Shown here: in pieces, positions 62,006 through 64,000 of the stretch
Numbering within the stretch: position 1 is the first letter of the stretch
How the letters are laid out: each line of letters starts with the position of its first letter
Source of the DNA: Umezawaea sp049997955
GTDB lineage: Bacteria; Actinomycetota; Actinomycetes; Mycobacteriales; Pseudonocardiaceae
Direction: 5' to 3'
DNA: 64,000 bases
Assembly: GCA_049997955.1 (NCBI GenBank)
Contig: JAEBDY010000001.1
Span: 496,001-560,000, forward strand
The notes under the pieces: model-generated
Database searches by the model: none
What the model was told of the DNA's origin: nothing
What the model saw: the letters and a program-made list of their open reading frames with translations, nothing else
Program-made: the position numbers and the translations under genes

Positions 62006-62701
62006 TCAGCCGTGTTCGATGGACAGCAGGTGCTTGTCCTCGCCGCCGACGTGGATGGCCGCGTCGCGGTCGGCCTCGGACAGCGTCTTCTGGTTCGCCT
62101 CGGGGATCAGGTAGGCCCACGGCTCCAGGTCGAGCCGCAGCAGGGCCTCGTCGACCTCGTCGCGCGACAGGTGGGGGAGCGCGCCGCGCAGCCGGGACAG
62201 GTTCACCCACGCCCTCGGACGGGACGCGAGGGAGTCGTAGGCGGTGCGGATCTCCTCCTCCGGCGTGACGGCCGCGGGAGCGGGCTCGGACGCCTCGACC
62301 GCCTCGACCACGGGGACCGCCGGGGCTGTCGCGGCCTTCGCCGTGCCGTCGGGCACGAAGTAGTCGGCCATCGTCAGCTTCGACCTGGTCAGGAACCTGT
62401 CGATGGAGCGGGCGTAGCCGTACGCGAGGCGGTAGGCCTTCGGCGCGCCGGGCGGCGTTTCGGAGGCCAGTTCCTCACGGCAGCGGACCCAGCCCTGTTC
62501 GGTGAGTTCGTGGACGAAGGCTCCGCGGAGTTCCTTCGACTTGCGGGCCTTGATGTAGCCCAGGCCCTCCAGTCGTTCGCGGGACTTCTTGTCGATCGTG
62601 AAGCCGTACCGCTCCTTGATCTCCGTGTTCGAAGCTTCCTCCACGAACATCATGAGGGTCGCCAACGCGATTTTTTCCGAAAGGCCGAGTAGAACGTCCA
62701 C
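62006..62701 (-). CDS. Winged-helix DNA-binding-like protein, first gene of the AIPR operon
   Basis: 231 residues from GTG 62701 with GGAGA upstream; an in-frame TTG at 62746 is less likely. The N-terminus is a winged helix (LATLMMFVEEASNTEIKERY, DKKSRERLEGLGYIKARK, HELTEQGWVRCREEL). An Ala/Pro/Val linker leads to a second helical domain (WVNLSRLRGALPHLSRDEVD) that looks like another winged helix. It could sense DNA or regulate the operon. No known family recognised. Confidence 0.72.
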   Translation of the reverse strand: MDVLLGLSEKIALATLMMFVEEASNTEIKERYGFTIDKKSRERLEGLGYIKARKSKELRGAFVHELTEQGWVRCREELASETPPGAPKAYRLAYGYARSIDRFLTRSKLTMADYFVPDGTAKAATAPAVPVVEAVEASEPAPAAVTPEEEIRTAYDSLASRPRAWVNLSRLRGALPHLSRDEVDEALLRLDLEPWAYLIPEANQKTLSEADRDAAIHVGGEDKHLLSIEHG

Positions 62702-62811
62702 CGCGCGCGATCTCCAATTGGGCAGGCAGGGAGCTGAACGCGCCAACCCTAGCCGCCCGTACCCCAGCAGTTCAGCGGTTCGCTCTTCTGGAGCAGCGGA
62801 TGTCCAGAAAA

Positions 62812-62934
62812 TGTCAACGAATGGTTAGCGAGGCCCGGCGGAATCGTTCGAAAGTGTCATTCTTTCGCGCGTTCGGCGGTATGCAGCGGTCAGGTTGAGG
62901 CTATTCCACGTCATTTCCGCATAATTGCGGAAAT
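62812..62934 (-). promoter_or_regulatory. Upstream region of the AIPR operon with a 9-4-9 palindrome
   Basis: ATTTCCGCA-TAAT-TGCGGAAAT (62913-62934) is a perfect A+T-rich inverted repeat lying 6 nt beyond the ArsR stop. A TTGACA on the minus strand (62817-62812) is a possible -35 element, though no good -10 is visible. The 239-nt gap is notably A+T-richer than the rest of the window. Confidence 0.4.
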
Positions 62935-62940
62935 GGTTCG

Positions 62941-63258
62941 TCAGTGCTCCGCCGCCAGGATTCCGCCCAGCAGTCCGGGGTAGAGCGCGTCGAGGTCGTC
63001 GCGGCGCAGCGTGCTGATCCGGGACGTCCCCTCCGGGCGGACGTGGACCACCCCGGCTTGGCGGAGCGTGCGGATGTGGTGGGTGCGGGTCGACTTGCTG
63101 ACGTCGAGTTCGAGCGCGCCGCAGGCGATGCCGGTGTCCGAGGTGGCGAGGGCGCGCACGATCGTCAGGCGGACCGGGTCGGCGAGCGCGTGCAGGACGG
63201 CCTCGATCCGGATCTCGTGCCGGTCGGGGTGCTCCAGGGCGTTGTCCATGTCACCCAT
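62941..63258 (-). CDS. ArsR-family transcription repressor
   Basis: 105 residues from ATG 63258. Winged helix with VLHALADPVRLTIVRALAT, CGALELDVSKSTRTHHIRTL (recognition helix) and QAGVVHVRPEGTSRISTLRR. No metal-binding ELCVCDL-type motif, so it is not an obvious metal sensor. Divergent from an MFS exporter, which it probably represses through the repeat at 63261. Confidence 0.9.
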   Translation of the reverse strand: MGDMDNALEHPDRHEIRIEAVLHALADPVRLTIVRALATSDTGIACGALELDVSKSTRTHHIRTLRQAGVVHVRPEGTSRISTLRRDDLDALYPGLLGGILAAEH

Positions 63259-63260
63259 CG

Positions 63261-63276
63261 TACGATAGCCATCGTA
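63261..63276. promoter_or_regulatory. Probable ArsR operator
   Basis: TACGAT-AGCC-ATCGTA is a perfect inverted repeat between the divergent ArsR and MFS genes. Similar half-sites (ATCGTA, TTCGAT, TCGTA) recur to about 63297. Confidence 0.6.
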
Positions 63277-63335
63277 GTTCGATGAAAGTCGTAGTACGGT
63301 TCACGTCGAACCACTGAGCCGATGCTGGGAGCCCG

Positions 63336-64000
63336 ATGTCCGCCCGCACCTACCTGCTCGCCGCCGGAGCCTTCACCGTGGGCACCAGCGGCTACATCCT
63401 GTCCGGCCTGCTGCCCGCCGTGAGCCGCGAACTCGACGTGTCGCTGTCCACGGCGGGCCAGCTGCTCACCGTGTTCGCCCTGTCCTACGCCGTCGCCGCG
63501 CCCGTCCTCGCCGCCCTCACCGGCCGCTGGAACCGCCGCGAGCTCCTGGTCGTCGCGCTGGTCGTCTCCGCGCTCGGCAACGTCCTGTCCGCCCTCGCGC
63601 CGAACTACCCGCTGCTCATGGCGGCCCGCGTCGTCAGCGCGCTCGGCGCCGCCGCGTACACCCCGGCCGCCACGCTGGTCGCGACGGCGTTGACGACACC
63701 GGAGCACCGGGGCCGCGCGGTCGCCACGGTCTTCGGCGGCCTGACGTTCTCGCTGGTCATCGGCGTCCCGGCGGGCAGCCTGCTCGGCGGCTCGATCGGG
63801 TACCAGGGCGTCTTCGCGCTCGTCGGCGTCGCCTCGCTGATCGCCGCCGTGGTCGTCCGCCTCGGTGTCCCGCAGGTCGCCGCGCCGCCCGTGGTGAGCG
63901 TCCGCGAGCGCTTCGCCGTCGCCGCCGACCGCCGCGTCGTCCCCGTGCTGGCCATGACGGTCCTCGCCTGCCTCGCCGCGTTCAGCGTGTTCACCTACAT
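63336..64000 (+). CDS. MFS exporter (DHA1-type), 3' end outside window
   Basis: The first 221 residues are present from ATG 63336 (GGGAG upstream) and the frame is open at the window end. Six to seven hydrophobic segments with the drug/H+ antiporter motifs: GTSGYILSGLLPAVSREL, the loop LAALTGRWNRRELLV (motif A) and GVPAGSLLGGSIGYQGVF (motif C-like). Likely an arabinose- or drug-type efflux pump controlled by the divergent ArsR protein. Confidence 0.88.
   Translation, partial: MSARTYLLAAGAFTVGTSGYILSGLLPAVSRELDVSLSTAGQLLTVFALSYAVAAPVLAALTGRWNRRELLVVALVVSALGNVLSALAPNYPLLMAARVVSALGAAAYTPAATLVATALTTPEHRGRAVATVFGGLTFSLVIGVPAGSLLGGSIGYQGVFALVGVASLIAAVVVRLGVPQVAAPPVVSVRERFAVAADRRVVPVLAMTVLACLAAFSVFTY

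Overview
The window is very G+C-rich, with G or C at most third codon positions, many GTG and several TTG starts, and strong AGGAG-type ribosome binding sites. It reads as an actinomycete chromosome, most likely Pseudonocardiaceae (Actinosynnema/Saccharothrix/Lentzea type). The evidence is core gene order shared with mycobacteria (chorismate mutase, pcrA/uvrD1, M23 peptidase, sucC-sucD, DUF5336, perM, purN, purH; compare Rv0948c-Rv0957 of M. tuberculosis), an imuA'-imuB-dnaE2 mutasome, and a WXG100/TNT toxin locus. No rRNA, tRNA, CRISPR array, prophage or transposase gene was seen.

Layout. 1-9.8 kb: HDAC-family hydrolase (cut by the window edge), chorismate mutase, two related secreted proteins, PcrA helicase, a possible terminated small RNA, M23 peptidase and lipase. 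9.8-19.4 kb: membrane protein, lone B12-binding protein, sucCD, DUF5336, PerM-like protein, purNH. 19.4-26.1 kb: LexA-controlled mutasome operon with an extra 54-residue ORF coupled between imuB and dnaE2. 26.7-37 kb: accessory genes, namely a heterodimeric ABC exporter with one dead and one intact ATP site, FAD monooxygenase with divergent GntR-TetR regulator, DGPF/ECF42 sigma pair, RibD-like reductase, folD-DUF3017 and MFS exporter. 37-50 kb: a type VII secretion effector locus with YbaB-like protein, WXG100 protein, a 2077-residue multidomain toxin, a YezG-like immunity protein, and two more proteins joining a YezG-like N-terminus to a TNT (NAD glycohydrolase) C-terminus. 50-57 kb: pentapeptide protein, mdh, IMPase-family enzyme, DUF1918, lipoprotein and ABC-2 exporter. 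57-62.7 kb: a compact three-gene operon (winged-helix protein, dual P-loop AAA/HerA-like ATPase, AIPR protein) that looks like an anti-phage system. 62.9-64 kb: ArsR repressor divergent from an MFS exporter that runs off the window.

The intergenic DNA is also notable. Four copies of a gapless 89-bp element contain a 61-nt hairpin whose outer arms differ almost completely between two subtypes yet still pair. Two of the copies sit in roughly 450-bp composite repeats that end in a second hairpin of about 120 nt.

The strongest candidates for undescribed biology are the covarying hairpin family, the AIPR-HerA-winged-helix operon, and the YezG-TNT fusions beside the giant toxin, one of which has lost the predicted catalytic histidine.
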